A stretch of DNA of 58,282 nt. Source: Paracoccaceae bacterium (GTDB lineage: Bacteria; Pseudomonadota; Alphaproteobacteria; Rhodobacterales; Rhodobacteraceae). A model generated the notes under the pieces. It was not told where the DNA came from. It made no database searches and saw only the letters and a program-made list of their open reading frames with translations. Location of the stretch: NCBI GenBank assembly GCA_009773375.1, contig WRPH01000018.1:1-58282 (forward strand), in the 5' to 3' direction. Position 1 is the first letter of the stretch, and each line of letters starts with the position of its first letter. The position numbers and the translations under genes are program-made. Shown here piece after piece: positions 50,755 through 58,282 of this stretch.

Positions 50755-51788
50755 ACCTACCCGTCAGCCGCCTTGTGCTGCTTGATACGCTGAAAAACCG
50801 CCCCGCCGCTGCCTTGCTGGTGGATGGCCGGATCGACGATCTGGCGATCGACCCGGCGGATGACAAACCGCTGCCGGGGGCTATCTATCGCGCCGTGGCA
50901 GACCGGCCGATGAAAGGTCAGGGCGGGTTGTTCGTCAAGCTGCCGGAAGGCTCGGGCTTTTTGCGGCAAACCGCGGGCATTGCGCCAGGGCAGCGGCTGC
51001 TGGTGCAAATCACCGGCCCCGCCGAAGCGGGCAAGGCCTATCCTGTCACCACGCGGCTGCTGTTCAAATCGCGCTTTGCCATCGTCACACCGGGGGCGCC
51101 GGGGCTGAACATTTCGCGCCGGATCAAGGAAGACGATCTGCGGGCGGAACTGGAGGCATTGGCCAGCGACGGCATGCAAGGCGCAGATGAAACCCTCGGC
51201 CTGATTCTGCGCTCAGCCTGCGTGCACGCAAATGATGACGAAATTGCCGAAGACATTGCCGCGATGCGCGATCTGGCTCAGGCGGTTCTGGCCGATTTGC
51301 AGGGCAATGCCGAGCTGCTGGTCGAAGGTGCTGGCGCGCATGAAACCGCATGGCGCGACTGGGCCGACCCTGCCCCCGACGATGTGGTCGAGGGCGGCTT
51401 TGCCGACCATGGCGTGCTGGAGCAAATCGACGCGTTGCTCACCGCGCGCGTGGCTTTGGGCGAAGGCCACATGATGATCGAGCCGACCCGCGCCCTGATC
51501 GCGGTGGACGTGAACACCGGCAACGACACCTCGCCCGCCGCCGCCCTGAAGGCCAACATCGCTGCCGCCCGCGAATTGCCGCGCCAGCTGCGTCTGCGTG
51601 GCTTGGGCGGTCAGGTGGTGATCGACTTCGCGCCGATGCCGAAAAAAGATCGTGCCGTGCTGGATCAGGTGATCCGCGCCGCCTTCAAATCGGAATCCGA
51701 GGTCAATCTGGCTGGCTGGACCACTCTTGGCCTTTACGAGATGACCCGCAAACGCGACAGACTGCCGCTGACAGAGCTGCTGGCATGA
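50751..51788 (+). CDS. rng: Compact ribonuclease E/G family protein
   Basis: A 345-residue member, shorter than E. coli RNase G (489). The catalytic aspartates are in [11 protein letters not shown] and [16 protein letters not shown]. The S1 domain is much reduced and no zinc-link CxxC is seen at the C-terminus. Thus it may be a minimal nuclease or a regulator of one. It overlaps maf and yacG, and the full-length RNase E is elsewhere in this window (19720-22428). Confidence 0.8.
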   Translation: MNLPVSRLVLLDTLKNRPAAALLVDGRIDDLAIDPADDKPLPGAIYRAVADRPMKGQGGLFVKLPEGSGFLRQTAGIAPGQRLLVQITGPAEAGKAYPVTTRLLFKSRFAIVTPGAPGLNISRRIKEDDLRAELEALASDGMQGADETLGLILRSACVHANDDEIAEDIAAMRDLAQAVLADLQGNAELLVEGAGAHETAWRDWADPAPDDVVEGGFADHGVLEQIDALLTARVALGEGHMMIEPTRALIAVDVNTGNDTSPAAALKANIAAARELPRQLRLRGLGGQVVIDFAPMPKKDRAVLDQVIRAAFKSESEVNLAGWTTLGLYEMTRKRDRLPLTELLA

Positions 51789-51961
51789 CCTGCCCGATTT
51801 GTGGCCGCAAATCCGACGAGAAATACCGCCCGTTTTGCGCGCGGCGCTGCGCAGATATTGATTTGGGGAAATGGCTTACCGGGAGTTACACCGTTCCGGC
51901 CGAAGCCATCGACGACGAAAACCCGGAAGATTTTGCAGAGCAACCACCGCGCCCGCAATGA
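51785..51961 (+). CDS. yacG: DNA gyrase inhibitor YacG
   Basis: A 58-residue zinc-finger protein with four cysteines (CPICGR and FCARRC). The tail after LGKWLTGSYTVP is acidic, as in YacG. YacG binds GyrB and inhibits gyrase. It overlaps the RNase gene by four bases and closes the infA operon, 100 bases before tRNA-Phe. Confidence 0.88.
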   Translation: MTCPICGRKSDEKYRPFCARRCADIDLGKWLTGSYTVPAEAIDDENPEDFAEQPPRPQ

Positions 51962-52061
51962 TCGCATATTAGCTGCGTTTTTCTGCCAAAAGCCTCTGGA
52001 CAGCCCCGCGCAGCTGACGTATCACCCCGCCACCAAGCAAGGCTACAAACCTTGATAGAGT

Positions 52062-52137
52062 GCCCGGATAGCTCAGTTGGTAGAGCAGCGGATTGAAAAT
52101 CCGCGTGTCGCTGGTTCGATTCCGGCTCCGGGCACCA
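52062..52137 (+). tRNA. tRNA-Phe (GAA)
   Basis: A 76-nt cloverleaf including encoded CCA. The acceptor stem GCCCGGA (52062-52068) pairs with TCCGGGC (52127-52133). The D-loop is AGCTCAGTTGGTAGAGC, the anticodon is GAA in GGATTGAAAATCC, and the T-loop is GGTTCGATTCC. TGGACA (51997-52002) and TATCAC (52020-52025), 17 bases apart, may be its promoter. The 3' half is duplicated at 52231-52280. Confidence 0.97.
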
Positions 52138-52230
52138 CTTAACATACTGATATCATTGTATTTTTTAGGCGAGCGCAGCTGGTAAATTGCCGCCCGATTA
52201 AGTTATACACAGTTATATGCAAGCCAGATC

Positions 52231-52280
52231 TTGAAAATCCGCGTGTCGCTGGTTCGATTCCAGCCCTGGGCACTACTTAA
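52231..52280 (+). repeat. Duplicated 3' half of tRNA-Phe (att-like scar)
   Basis: Fifty bases match 52093-52142, identical over the first 31 and with four mismatches after. The copy starts at the anticodon arm and lacks the 5' half, as expected of an attachment-site duplication left by an integrative element. An integrase-like remnant begins 80 bases on. Confidence 0.85.
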
Positions 52281-52360
52281 TCCCCTGAAATAATATGACT
52301 TTCCAGATATTCGCTGAACGATTTCCGACCTCGGACAAGCTTTAGACAGTTATACACTCA

Positions 52361-52702
52361 ATGCTTGGCCACATGACCGTCGAATTCCAAAACAGGATGA
52401 CCTCGCTCCGCAAACTGTGGCCAGGTCTCCCGACTTACATGACAGCGCGCAGCTCGTTCTGGATGGTTCACCTGCGTGATCCCACTGAATGGCACTACAT
52501 CGTAAGGTCGACCAAGGAGGCGTCACGCCTCGATGCCATGGCTGCCGCCAACGAGTTTGCGGTCTCGTTCTTCAAGAAGGTGAATAGCGATCAGGCCGGC
52601 AAGGCGACCACTAGGTGTAGCGCTACGGGTCGGCTTCCTGCCGCATATCGCGGATGCGGTCCTCGCGATGATCCAGTGCAGCGTTCCACGCCGAGGAATT
52701 GA
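52361..52702 (+). pseudogene. Remnant of a tyrosine recombinase (integrase N-terminus)
   Basis: A reading frame of 113 codons. The segment SFWMVHLRDPTEWHYIVRS followed by TKEASRLDAMAAANEF resembles the N-terminal domain of phage-type integrases that sit beside tRNA genes in alphaproteobacteria. The catalytic domain (R-H-R-Y) is absent; after about residue 78 the sequence loses similarity. It probably is a decayed integrase of the element whose scar is at 52231-52280. The rest of the 52138-52873 spacer holds no clear gene. Confidence 0.45.
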
Positions 52703-52775
52703 CGAAACGCTCCTGCATTCCAACGCCTTCAAGACGTTGTCGATAAATCCGGAGCCAGCGTTGCTCTTGCTGCAT
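52623..52775 (-). CDS. Possible 50-residue ORF of unknown function
   Basis: A short frame starting MQQEQRWLRIYRQRLEGVGM with an amphipathic, charged composition (DHREDRIRDMRQEADP at the end). It is within the decayed integration region and overlaps the end of the integrase remnant on the other strand. It may be a fragment of a larger lost gene. Evidence is compositional only. Confidence 0.22.
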   Translation of the reverse strand: MQQEQRWLRIYRQRLEGVGMQERFVNSSAWNAALDHREDRIRDMRQEADP

Positions 52776-52873
52776 GGCAGCATTGCAGGCAGCGCATCGA
52801 AGTCGATCTGGCGCACCACGTTATAAGCTGCTAATTCTGTTAAGTTTTTCGTGAATCGCCGTTGGGAGCCATC

Positions 52874-54493
52874 ATGCCGGTCGAACCGGGTTCAAACCTC
52901 AATCTGCCGCGCCGCGCCGTCCTGGCGGGCTTCGGAACCCTTGCGTTTCTGCATTGCAGTACAAGCCTTGTGCCGATGGCACAGGCCCAGACTGCGCCTG
53001 CGCCCGCAGTCGCGCCGGACCCTGTGGCGGCCGGTATGCCGTTCGATTTCGACGCTCTGACCGAAGAGATGCGCGTGCTGTCTCAGGCCGAAGCGGTGCC
53101 CGCCGAGCGTGTCAGCGGGTTTTTCACCGACTTCACCTATGACGATTACCAATCGGTGCAATTCAACCCGAAGCGCGCCCGCTGGGCCGGGCCGGATGCC
53201 GGGTTCCACTTGCATGCCTTCCACATGGGCTGGCTCTTTGCCGAGCCGGTCAAGATGTTCGAGATTGAGGGCGGCATCGCGCAACCCATCGTGTTCACGA
53301 CCGACGATTTTCTCTATTACGACCGGGTCAAGGACCGGGTGCCGCTGCACGAGCCCCTGCCGGGCGTGGCGGGTTTCCGACTGAACGCGCCGTTGAACCG
53401 CGCCGATCTTTTTGACGAGGTGATCGCATTCCTGGGGGCCAGCTATTTCCGGGCCGTGGGGCGCGGCAACGGCTATGGGTTGTCCGCCCGCGGGCTAGCC
53501 ATCAACTCAGGCCTGAACCAGCCCGAGGAATTCCCCCGTTTCTCGCGGTTCTGGGTGGAAAAGCCGGTGCCGTTCGCGCGCGAGGTGACGGTCTACGCCG
53601 CGCTGGAAAGCGCCAGCTGCACCGGTGCCTACCGCTTCGTCATCCGCCCCGGCACAAACACCGAGATCGACGTGACCGCGCGGCTGTTCTTCCGCACTGA
53701 GGTGGACCAGATCGGCATCGCGCCCCTGACCTCGATGTTCCTGTTTTCCGAAAAGAACCGGGCCGATTTCGATGATTTCCGTCCCAATGTGCATGACAGC
53801 GACGGGCTGGTGATCTTGCGCCGCGATGGCGACCGGATCTGGCGGCCGCTGAACAACCCGGTGCAACTGGCGGAATCGTGGTTTGTCGAAGAAAACCCCG
53901 CCTCCTTTGGTCTGATGCAGCGCGACCGCGATTTCGAAAATTATCAGGACGCGGTTTCGCATTACGAACGCCGCCCGTCCGTGCTGGTGGAACCCTTGAC
54001 CGACTGGGGTCGCGGCGCGGTGCGTCTGGTCGAGATTCCGTCCGACCTTGAGGTGAACGACAACATCGTCGCCTTCTGGGTGCCCGAGGCAAAGCCGGTG
54101 CCCGGCAAGCTGGTGGAATACGCCTATCGCCTGCGCTGGGGCATGCTGCCAGTCGATCCTGCTGCGGATGTTGCCTATGTCAAGGAAACCCGTGCGGGGA
54201 CCGGCGGCGTGTCGGGGGTGGAAAACACCGAAGGCACGCGCAAGTTTGTGGTCGATTTTGCTGGCGGCCTGCTGGCTACGTTGCCGGCGGATGCCAAGGT
54301 TGAACCGGTCGTGACGATATTTGGCGGGCGGATCAGCGTTCAGACCTTGTCGAAGATCGAAGGTGTGAATATCTGGCGGCTTGTGATCGATGTCTTGCCC
54401 GAGACCGGCGAGACGGTGGAACTGGTCGCCCATGTAGCGGGTTATGGACGCAAGTTGTCAGAGAACTGGCTATATCAGTGGGTGACCGCATGA
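52874..54493 (+). CDS. opgG: Periplasmic glucan biosynthesis protein OpgG
   Basis: A 539-residue exported protein. The twin-arginine-like signal peptide has PRRAVLAGFGTLAFL and ends near AQA. The mature protein has FDFDALTEEMRVLS, GNGYGLSARGLAINSG and EFPRFSRFWVEKP, typical of OpgG/OpgD (MdoG). It is required for the backbone of osmoregulated periplasmic glucans. The ATG at 52874 follows GGGAG. It overlaps opgI by four bases, as in the R. sphaeroides opgGIHC operon. Confidence 0.93.
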   Translation: MPVEPGSNLNLPRRAVLAGFGTLAFLHCSTSLVPMAQAQTAPAPAVAPDPVAAGMPFDFDALTEEMRVLSQAEAVPAERVSGFFTDFTYDDYQSVQFNPKRARWAGPDAGFHLHAFHMGWLFAEPVKMFEIEGGIAQPIVFTTDDFLYYDRVKDRVPLHEPLPGVAGFRLNAPLNRADLFDEVIAFLGASYFRAVGRGNGYGLSARGLAINSGLNQPEEFPRFSRFWVEKPVPFAREVTVYAALESASCTGAYRFVIRPGTNTEIDVTARLFFRTEVDQIGIAPLTSMFLFSEKNRADFDDFRPNVHDSDGLVILRRDGDRIWRPLNNPVQLAESWFVEENPASFGLMQRDRDFENYQDAVSHYERRPSVLVEPLTDWGRGAVRLVEIPSDLEVNDNIVAFWVPEAKPVPGKLVEYAYRLRWGMLPVDPAADVAYVKETRAGTGGVSGVENTEGTRKFVVDFAGGLLATLPADAKVEPVVTIFGGRISVQTLSKIEGVNIWRLVIDVLPETGETVELVAHVAGYGRKLSENWLYQWVTA

Positions 54494-54687
54494 CGATTCA
54501 GGTGAAACTCGCCTCAGACGCGGTGTCGGTCGCGCTGATAGAGCCGGACCGCATGGATCCGCCGATGGCACCGCTGGCGATGCCAAAGCAGGTTCTGACG
54601 CCTCAACCGGGGCAGTTGCGCCGTGCTCTGGGGCAGCTCCAATCACGGCTGACGCTGGGGCGCCAGAGCCTGCGCCGCGCGGGCTGA
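54490..54687 (+). CDS. opgI: OpgI-like small protein
   Basis: A 65-residue protein between opgG and opgH, the position of opgI in the R. sphaeroides opgGIHC operon. It overlaps opgG by four bases and ends three bases before opgH. Composition is mixed, with a Leu/Arg/Gln-rich C-terminal helix (LRRALGQLQSRLTLGRQSL). No motif is known; identification is by position. Confidence 0.7.
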   Translation: MTIQVKLASDAVSVALIEPDRMDPPMAPLAMPKQVLTPQPGQLRRALGQLQSRLTLGRQSLRRAG

Positions 54688-54690
54688 TCG

Positions 54691-56466
54691 ATGACCGCGC
54701 TGCCCCAGCCCCCGGATTTTGCCCTGCCCCGCTCGGGCGGTGCGCGCGGGCTTGCGCTGGTGGCCAGCGTGCTGGCGGCGTTGGCGGCGGGTCTTGTGTT
54801 CCTGACCTATGGCGCGGCTGACGGGGTGTCGTCGATCGACGTGCTGCGCAGCGTGCTGATCCTTTTGTCTACCTGGTGGCTGGCCTGGGGGGCCGCGACG
54901 GCGCTCTTGGGCCTGACCTCGCGGCACCGCGATACGCCACTGCGCGCCACCGGGCCGATCCGGGGCAGGACCGTAGTGATCGTCCCGGTCTATAACGAAG
55001 ACCCGGTCGATACATTCGCCCGGATCGCCGCGATGGATGCGTCGCTGCGCGCCACCGGCACCGCCGCCCACATCGACTTCGCCGTGCTGTCCGACACGAC
55101 GGACGACGCCGTTGCCGCGCGTGAGCAGCAGTGGTTCGCGCGGCTTATGACACAGCAGAACGCGGCGGGGCGCATGTTTTATCGACGCCGCGCGCTGAAC
55201 ACCGGGCGCAAGGCCGGCAACATCGAAGAGTTCATCACCACCTCGGGCGGGGCGTGGGATTACGCGCTGATTCTGGACGCCGACAGCCTGATGGAGGGCG
55301 AGACCATCGTCGAGATGATCCGCCGGATCGAGGGCGACCCCCGCCTGGGCCTGCTGCAGACCCTGCCAAAGGTGATCCGCGCGCGGTCCCGCTTCGGGCG
55401 AGCGATGCAGTTTGCCGCTGCCTTCTACTCGCCGGCCTTTGCCCGCGGGCTTGCCGCGATGCAGGGCCAGAGCGGGCCGTTCTGGGGCCACAACGCCATC
55501 GTGCGCATCCGCGCCTGGGCCGAAAGCTGCGGCCTGCCCGAACTGCCGGGCCGGGCGCCCTTTGGCGGCCATATCCTGAGCCACGATTCGGTTGAGGCGG
55601 TGCTTCTGGCGCGCGGCGGCTGGGTGGTACGGCTGGACGACGATCTGGAAGGGTCGTTCGAGGAAGGCCCCGAGAACGTCCTCGATTATGCCAAGCGCGA
55701 CCGCCGCTGGTGCCAGGGCAACCTGCAGCATTCCAAGGTGCTGGCCGCCCCCGACCTGCTGCCCTGGAGCCGGTTCGTGCTGTTTCAGGGCATTTTCGCC
55801 TATATCGCGCCGCTGATCTGGCTGGCCTTCATCCTGGTGTCGATCGCGGCGATCCCGTTGGCCGGAGAATTGAATTATTTTCCACAGGCGAACTGGCCTT
55901 TCCCGGTGTTCCCCGATGACCAGACGCCAAAGGCCGTGGGCTTAGCAGTGGGCATATTGGGGCTTCTGGTGATGCCCAAGGTGCTGGTGGGCCTTGATGC
56001 AGTGGCGACGGGCCGGGCGCGCGGCTTTGGCGGCATGGGGCGCAGCCTGCGCTCGGTGGCGTCGGAACTGGCGCTGTCCTCCGTGGTGGCGCCGATTTTA
56101 CTGGCGTTTCAAAGCCGGTCCGTGGTGCAGGTCCTGTCGGGCCGCGATGGTGGCTGGCCGCCCAACAATCGCGGTGACGGCGGGCTGAGCCTGTCTGAAA
56201 GCTGGGCCGCCGGGGGCTGGATCAGCTTCTGGGGTCTGGTCGGCATGGTCGCCACGCAAATGGTGGCGTCGGTGCTGACACTGTGGCTCTTGCCGGTGAC
56301 ACTGCCGATGATGGCGGCCCCGCTCCTCATCTGGTGGACCTCGCGGCCCGCGTCGCCCGCGCAATTCCTGGTGCCCACCGACATGCCCCCCCCGGTTGTG
56401 GCGCTGCATGACACCATCCTTACGGGCTGGACGACAGCCAGTTCGTCGGAGCCGAAAGTTGCCTGA
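54691..56466 (+). CDS. opgH: Glucan glucosyltransferase OpgH
   Basis: A 591-residue membrane glycosyltransferase of family GT2. It has N-terminal helices near residues 20-70, a cytoplasmic catalytic domain with VIVPVYNEDP, LILDADSLMEG, the SHDSVEAVLL aspartate and the RRWCQGN (Q/RxxRW) motif, and C-terminal helices. It polymerises and exports UDP-glucose-derived glucan chains. It is shorter than E. coli OpgH (847) and like the R. sphaeroides protein. Its stop overlaps the TTG start of opgC. Confidence 0.93.
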   Translation: MTALPQPPDFALPRSGGARGLALVASVLAALAAGLVFLTYGAADGVSSIDVLRSVLILLSTWWLAWGAATALLGLTSRHRDTPLRATGPIRGRTVVIVPVYNEDPVDTFARIAAMDASLRATGTAAHIDFAVLSDTTDDAVAAREQQWFARLMTQQNAAGRMFYRRRALNTGRKAGNIEEFITTSGGAWDYALILDADSLMEGETIVEMIRRIEGDPRLGLLQTLPKVIRARSRFGRAMQFAAAFYSPAFARGLAAMQGQSGPFWGHNAIVRIRAWAESCGLPELPGRAPFGGHILSHDSVEAVLLARGGWVVRLDDDLEGSFEEGPENVLDYAKRDRRWCQGNLQHSKVLAAPDLLPWSRFVLFQGIFAYIAPLIWLAFILVSIAAIPLAGELNYFPQANWPFPVFPDDQTPKAVGLAVGILGLLVMPKVLVGLDAVATGRARGFGGMGRSLRSVASELALSSVVAPILLAFQSRSVVQVLSGRDGGWPPNNRGDGGLSLSESWAAGGWISFWGLVGMVATQMVASVLTLWLLPVTLPMMAAPLLIWWTSRPASPAQFLVPTDMPPPVVALHDTILTGWTTASSSEPKVA

Positions 56467-57604
56467 GTCCGTTCATGTCCGGGATCACCGGATCGACCTG
56501 TTGCGCGGCATCGCGCTGGTCATGATCTTCATCAACCACATCCCCGGTACGATCTGGGAGCACGTGACTTCCCGCAATTTCGGCTTCTCCGACGCAGCCG
56601 AAGGGTTCGTGCTGATGTCGGGCATCGCCACGGGGCTGGCCTACGGCGTGCCCTTCCTGAAAGGGCGGCCCACTTGGGCACAGGCGCTGCGGCCTTGGCG
56701 GCGGGCGCTGACGCTGTGGTTGGCGCATGTCCTGGTGGTCAGCCTGATCGTGGTGCTGTTTACGCTGACACGCGACCAGTCCGGCATCCTCGCAATGGCT
56801 GAGAAGCGCAACATCCTGCCGATGCTGAATGATCCGGCGCAGTATCTGCCAGCGCTGGTGCTGCTGGGGCACCAGTTTGCCTATGCCGACATTCTGCCGC
56901 TGTATATCTTCCTGATGCTGTGCGCCCCGGCGATCCTGTTTCTGGCGGCGCGCTGGCCGGTAGCCGTGATCCAGGGCGCGGTGCTCTTGTGGTTCGTGGT
57001 CGGGCTGGCCAAACTGAAGATGCCTACCTATCCCCTTGATTACGGCTGGTTCTTCAACCCGCTTTCTTGGCAGGTGCTGTTCGTGACCGGCATCGTGACC
57101 GGGCTGTTGCTACGCCAAGGGCGGCGTCTTTTGCCTGTGAGAACCTGGGCCCTGCGGCTGGCGATCGGGTTCCTGATTCTGTCGGCGGTTTGGGTGCAGG
57201 TGCCGCCGGTGGCGGCCTGGGGCGGGCACGGGTTGTGGCTTCTTTACGAATCTTGGAGCTTTCCGGCGGTGCTGACTTCCTTTGACAAAAGCTTTCTCTA
57301 CCTGCCGCGACTGTTGCACATCCTGGCGCTGGCTTACGTCCTGAGCGTGCTGCCGGTGGTGCGGCGGCTGGCGGCCCGACCCGCACTTGCGCCGCTGGTG
57401 ATGCTGGGGCGCCACTCGCTGCCGGTCTTTGCCACTAGCACGGTGCTGGCCTATGGCGCACAGGTGATCAAGTCGATCCACGGGCCCTCAGCGCTGCTCG
57501 ATACGGCGCTGATCCTGGCCGGGCTGGCGTTGCTGTTCGCACTGGCGCAGGCTTATGACACGCGCAAGCAGCAAAAGCCCCTGGCCGTGACACCCGCCGC
57601 CTGA
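56459..57604 (+). CDS. opgC: Glucan succinyltransferase OpgC (acyltransferase membrane protein)
   Basis: About 381 residues with around ten membrane helices. The opening RDHRIDLLRGIALVMIFINHIPG and the SGIATGLAYG segment match the OpgC_C family. In R. sphaeroides OpgC succinylates periplasmic glucans. The likely start is TTG at 56459, seven bases after GGAG and overlapping the opgH stop; no suitable ATG precedes the first helix. It ends the operon. Confidence 0.88.
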   Translation: MPESVHVRDHRIDLLRGIALVMIFINHIPGTIWEHVTSRNFGFSDAAEGFVLMSGIATGLAYGVPFLKGRPTWAQALRPWRRALTLWLAHVLVVSLIVVLFTLTRDQSGILAMAEKRNILPMLNDPAQYLPALVLLGHQFAYADILPLYIFLMLCAPAILFLAARWPVAVIQGAVLLWFVVGLAKLKMPTYPLDYGWFFNPLSWQVLFVTGIVTGLLLRQGRRLLPVRTWALRLAIGFLILSAVWVQVPPVAAWGGHGLWLLYESWSFPAVLTSFDKSFLYLPRLLHILALAYVLSVLPVVRRLAARPALAPLVMLGRHSLPVFATSTVLAYGAQVIKSIHGPSALLDTALILAGLALLFALAQAYDTRKQQKPLAVTPAA

Positions 57605-57963
57605 CCCCTTTCGTCTGACCCGGCACTCGCAATCCCGCCCCGCAGCTGTCGTGCAACCCGGATGAGCGTGTCCGTTCCTCGTTCCCTTGCCGCCCTTGGC
57701 TAGTCCGACGCCGTTGCCGCGCAGGTGGGGCCAGCAGAGGCGGCGTTGTTGCCCATAGGCATCGCAACAGCCCACTGAGCGCGGGTTACGCCGATGGCGT
57801 AGGAGACTTCGCCCGGTCACAAGTTGATCGCTTTACCGACTTGTTCGAGAACAACGTAGCTTCTCGTTTTTCGTTCGATTTTCTTCATAATGCATCTGCC
57901 ATGAAAGCGCGAAAAGTACCGGGTGAGACATCGCATTGATGTTCTTGCTACCCGAAAATCATG
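57605..57963. other. Gene-free spacer between opgC and an IS66-like element
   Basis: Some 360 bases without a convincing gene on either strand. Composition becomes less GC-rich near 57840-57960. No terminator hairpin for opgC was found. The right part borders the presumed insertion-sequence end. Confidence 0.4.
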
Positions 57964-57977
57964 GTAACCATCCGGCG
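57964..57977. repeat. Possible terminal inverted repeat of an IS66-type element
   Basis: GTAACCATCCGGCG begins with GTAA, as IS66-family ends usually do, and lies 11 bases beyond the transposase stop codon. The other end is outside the window, so the call is tentative. Confidence 0.35.
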
Positions 57978-57988
57978 TAGGCCGCAGT

Positions 57989-58282
57989 TTATGCGGCTTT
58001 GGCGATCAGGCCGCGCTTCCAGTTCCAGGGAAGGAGTTCTGGCAAGCGTGAAAGGGGCATGTCCGGCAGCCGGGCAAGGACATCTGCCAGCCAGGCCTGA
58101 GGGTCGATATCGTTCATCTTGGCGGTGACGATTAGGGAATACATGAAGGCGGCGCGGTCTCCCCCACGGGGCGATCCCGCGAAGAGCCATGCTTTGCGGT
58201 TCAGGGCTACCACCCGTTCATTCTGCCCATGTCGGCGAGGGACGGGAAATCCATTATCGCTGGCACCCCTATTTTGGCCTGA
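57989..58282 (-). mobile_element. IS66-family transposase, C-terminal part (truncated by window end)
   Basis: The frame is open to the window end. NRKAWLFAGSPRGGDRAA, MYSLIVTAKMNDIDPQAWL and the closing LPELLPWNWKRG are diagnostic of the IS66 TnpC C-terminus. Upstream of NERVVALNRK the sequence (ASDNGFPVPRRHGQ) departs from the usual NNAAERA-type motif, so the copy may be frameshifted or chimeric. It marks a mobile boundary next to the opg operon. Confidence 0.75.

Noticed and set aside
52143..52230. A possible second tRNA upstream of the duplicated tRNA-Phe half
   Set aside because: No D-arm or 5' acceptor strand could be folded; only the 3' half is present.

Overview
The window looks like chromosomal DNA of a high-GC alphaproteobacterium of the Rhodobacteraceae (Rhodobacter/Paracoccus-like). 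Supporting evidence: a circularly permuted two-piece tmRNA, an alpha-type SspB, a trgA-trgB pair, an opgGIHC glucan operon as described in Rhodobacter sphaeroides, and small family-typical proteins (DUF4169, DUF3572, UPF0262). Calls come from reading translations and motifs by eye; no database search was run.

Region by region. 1-2.6 kb: the end of a LacI-type repressor, a sugar-phosphate isomerase and a Gfo/Idh/MocA dehydrogenase, with a perfect LacI-type operator between the two enzymes. 2.7-7.0 kb (minus): photolyase, cyclopropane-fatty-acid synthase, TrgA and TrgB behind an ECF-sigma-like promoter, which looks like a photo-oxidative stress operon. 7-15.9 kb: a cysteine-desulfurase-like enzyme, an AcuI-type reductase, an orphan periplasmic binding protein, tmRNA, chromate transporter, SspB, a methyltransferase, fumarase C and three small genes. 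15.9-19.3 kb (minus): ccdA, a membrane-linked hydrolase and a cytochrome P450. 19.4-26.7 kb: TusA, RNase E, a DctB/DctD-like two-component pair and purQ. 26.8-34.5 kb: an H-NOX-like protein with a diguanylate cyclase, a DUF4153 membrane protein, an MttB-family methyltransferase, a HAD phosphatase, DUF3572 and a PleD-type cyclase. 34.5-36.6 kb (minus): an EF-hand protein, an ECF sigma factor, a small membrane protein and a periplasmic metal-sensor-like protein. 36.7-44.6 kb: DUF983, NUDIX, desaturase, XRE regulator, two lipoproteins, aldo/keto reductase, metG and a GlxA-type regulator. 44.8-52 kb: hisD, UPF0262 and a phosphatase, then an apparent 2.9-kb insertion (HxlR/QorB, SnoaL-like, GNAT), then infA, maf, a compact RNase E/G, yacG and tRNA-Phe. 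52.1-52.9 kb: a relic of tRNA-targeted integration. 52.9-57.6 kb: opgGIHC. 58 kb: part of an IS66-type transposase runs off the end.

The most unusual items are: a DctD-like regulator lacking the GAFTGA loop and with a permuted Walker B; an H-NOX-like protein lacking the proximal heme histidine and the Tyr and Arg of the YxSxR motif, next to an HNOBA-like/GGDEF cyclase; a family of exactly 48-nt tandem-hairpin elements in three spacers; an ECF sigma/membrane protein/periplasmic sensor module reminiscent of CnrYXH; tmRNA and its adaptor SspB lying 1.4 kb apart; and integration scars beside the tRNA-Phe gene. No clearly new multi-gene defence system or CRISPR array was seen.
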